Part shown: positions 5,032-5,672 of the stretch, piece by piece
How positions within the stretch are numbered: position 1 is the first letter of the stretch
Layout of the letters: the number at the start of each line of letters is the position of its first letter
Source: an uncultured Clostridiaceae bacterium
GTDB taxonomy: Bacteria; Bacillota; Clostridia; Lachnospirales; Lachnospiraceae
Assembly (NCBI GenBank): GCA_947175375.1
Contig: CAMWMT010000204.1
Location: forward strand, 1 to 5,672
Direction: 5' to 3'
DNA length: 5,672 bases
Notes under the pieces: generated by a model
Database searches by the model: none
What the model was told of the DNA's origin: nothing
What the model saw: only the letters and a program-made list of their open reading frames with translations
Translations under genes and position numbers: made by a program

Positions 5032-5672
5032 ATGGATTTTCTGCGGAATAAAGAGGTGAAACAGCAGATACGATGTCTAATCGCCATGACGGTCTTTTGG
5101 AGCATTGGAGGATGTGTGTTTAAAAATGCGTGCGGCTTTATAGTGCTGGCAGCATGCATCTCCCTGTCCTGCGTTTCCCTTATGTTTACTTACCTTCGGT
5201 ACAGGGAGATATCCAGGATAAGCCTTGACATAGACCGGCTTCTGCATGGAAACGATACGATCCGCTTTGAAGAATACCAGGAAGGAGAACTGTTCGTGCT
5301 CCAAAATGAACTGTCCAAAATGGCAGGACGACTGGCCGAACAGGCGGAAACACTGAAAAAAGAAAAAGGCCATTTGGCGGATGCGCTCGCAGATATCTCA
5401 CACCAGCTGAAAACATCATTAACATCGCTCAATATCTTGAACGCCTCTCTTGCAAGGGAACATCTTGAGGATGAAAAAAGACTGGAAATGATACAGCGGC
5501 AAATGTTCCTTTTATCACGCATGGAATGGCTGATCGTATCTCTTTTGAAAATCTCTCAGCTTGACGCGGGGACGATCCAGCTGGAAAGGCAGGAAACGCC
5601 CATGGAGAAGCGGATTCGTCTGGCAGTCAGCCCTCTGGAAGTTTCTGCTGAGATCAAAGCCCAGGTCATCGA
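5032..5672 (+). CDS. Sensor histidine kinase, 3' end cut by the window
   Basis: The frame opens with ATG at 5032, 3 bases after the response-regulator stop, and stays open for 213 codons to the window end. AGGTGA, overlapping the end of the regulator gene, serves as its ribosome binding site. Two hydrophobic segments (about 15-30 and 34-54) are joined by only about three residues, so there is no extracellular sensor domain. A linker of roughly 60 residues follows, partly coiled-coil-like (90-115). The dimerisation/phospho-acceptor helix holds His124 in ADISHQLKTSLTSL (120-133), with the second DHp helix through about 180 (LLKISQLDAG). The ATP-binding HATPase domain lies mostly outside the window. 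The arrangement resembles intramembrane-sensing kinases, which typically take their signal from a partner transporter or membrane. Five cysteines (15, 28, 34, 42, 47) cluster in or beside the membrane segments. Confidence 0.93.
   Translation, partial: MDFLRNKEVKQQIRCLIAMTVFWSIGGCVFKNACGFIVLAACISLSCVSLMFTYLRYREISRISLDIDRLLHGNDTIRFEEYQEGELFVLQNELSKMAGRLAEQAETLKKEKGHLADALADISHQLKTSLTSLNILNASLAREHLEDEKRLEMIQRQMFLLSRMEWLIVSLLKISQLDAGTIQLERQETPMEKRIRLAVSPLEVSAEIKAQVI

Noticed and set aside
5077..5522. Three overlapping minus-strand frames opposite the kinase
   Set aside because: The plus strand here encodes a kinase with an H-box and two membrane segments; the antisense frames are shadows.

Overview
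The window looks like chromosomal or accessory DNA from a Gram-positive gut anaerobe of the Clostridia, most likely Lachnospiraceae. The grounds are moderate-to-low GC by eye, strong AGGAGG-type ribosome binding sites, sigma-A-like promoters, and the gene families present: a ClpP close to Firmicutes ClpP, an AAA-ATPase-like/PDDEXK_9 protein, and an OmpR-type regulator with a short two-helix sensor kinase. This assignment is inference from gene content, not from a marker gene.

Left part (1-1251). A minus-strand operon reads from about 1084 leftward. It holds a short AraC-type regulator that is essentially only a DNA-binding domain (653-1063), a ClpP serine peptidase (66-656) whose ATG overlaps the regulator's stop codon, and the first 21 codons of a third reading frame that leaves the window (1-65). 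The operon promoter carries a 7-bp tandem repeat between its -35 and -10 boxes. A strong promoter faces the other way (1196-1224).

Middle part (1252-3062). One large plus-strand gene with a TTG start encodes a 569-residue AAA-ATPase-like protein with a C-terminal PD-(D/E)XK nuclease-like domain, apparently intact. Just after its stop codon lies an 84-bp inverted-repeat structure, in the gap before a convergent gene pair. It could be a small non-autonomous mobile element or a convergent-gene hairpin.

Right part (3063-5672). Two GNAT acetyltransferase genes form a minus-strand pair 18 bases apart. They are driven by a well-matched promoter at 4220-4248 and have a leader of about 145 bases that contains a near-perfect 33-bp palindrome. 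Divergently, a two-component system runs off the right edge: an OmpR/PhoB response regulator (4351-5028) and, 3 bases later, a histidine kinase truncated by the window end (5032-5672). The two divergent promoters are bridged by an 11-bp dyad (10 of 11 matching) whose arms touch both -35 boxes, suggesting joint control of the acetyltransferases and the two-component system.

No rRNA, tRNA, CRISPR array, transposase or integrase is visible. No stretch longer than 300 bases lacks a gene; the longest, 4068-4350, is packed with regulatory structure. Points most worth following are the AraC-ClpP operon, the repeat-bearing promoter, the 84-bp inverted repeat and the dyad between the divergent promoters.
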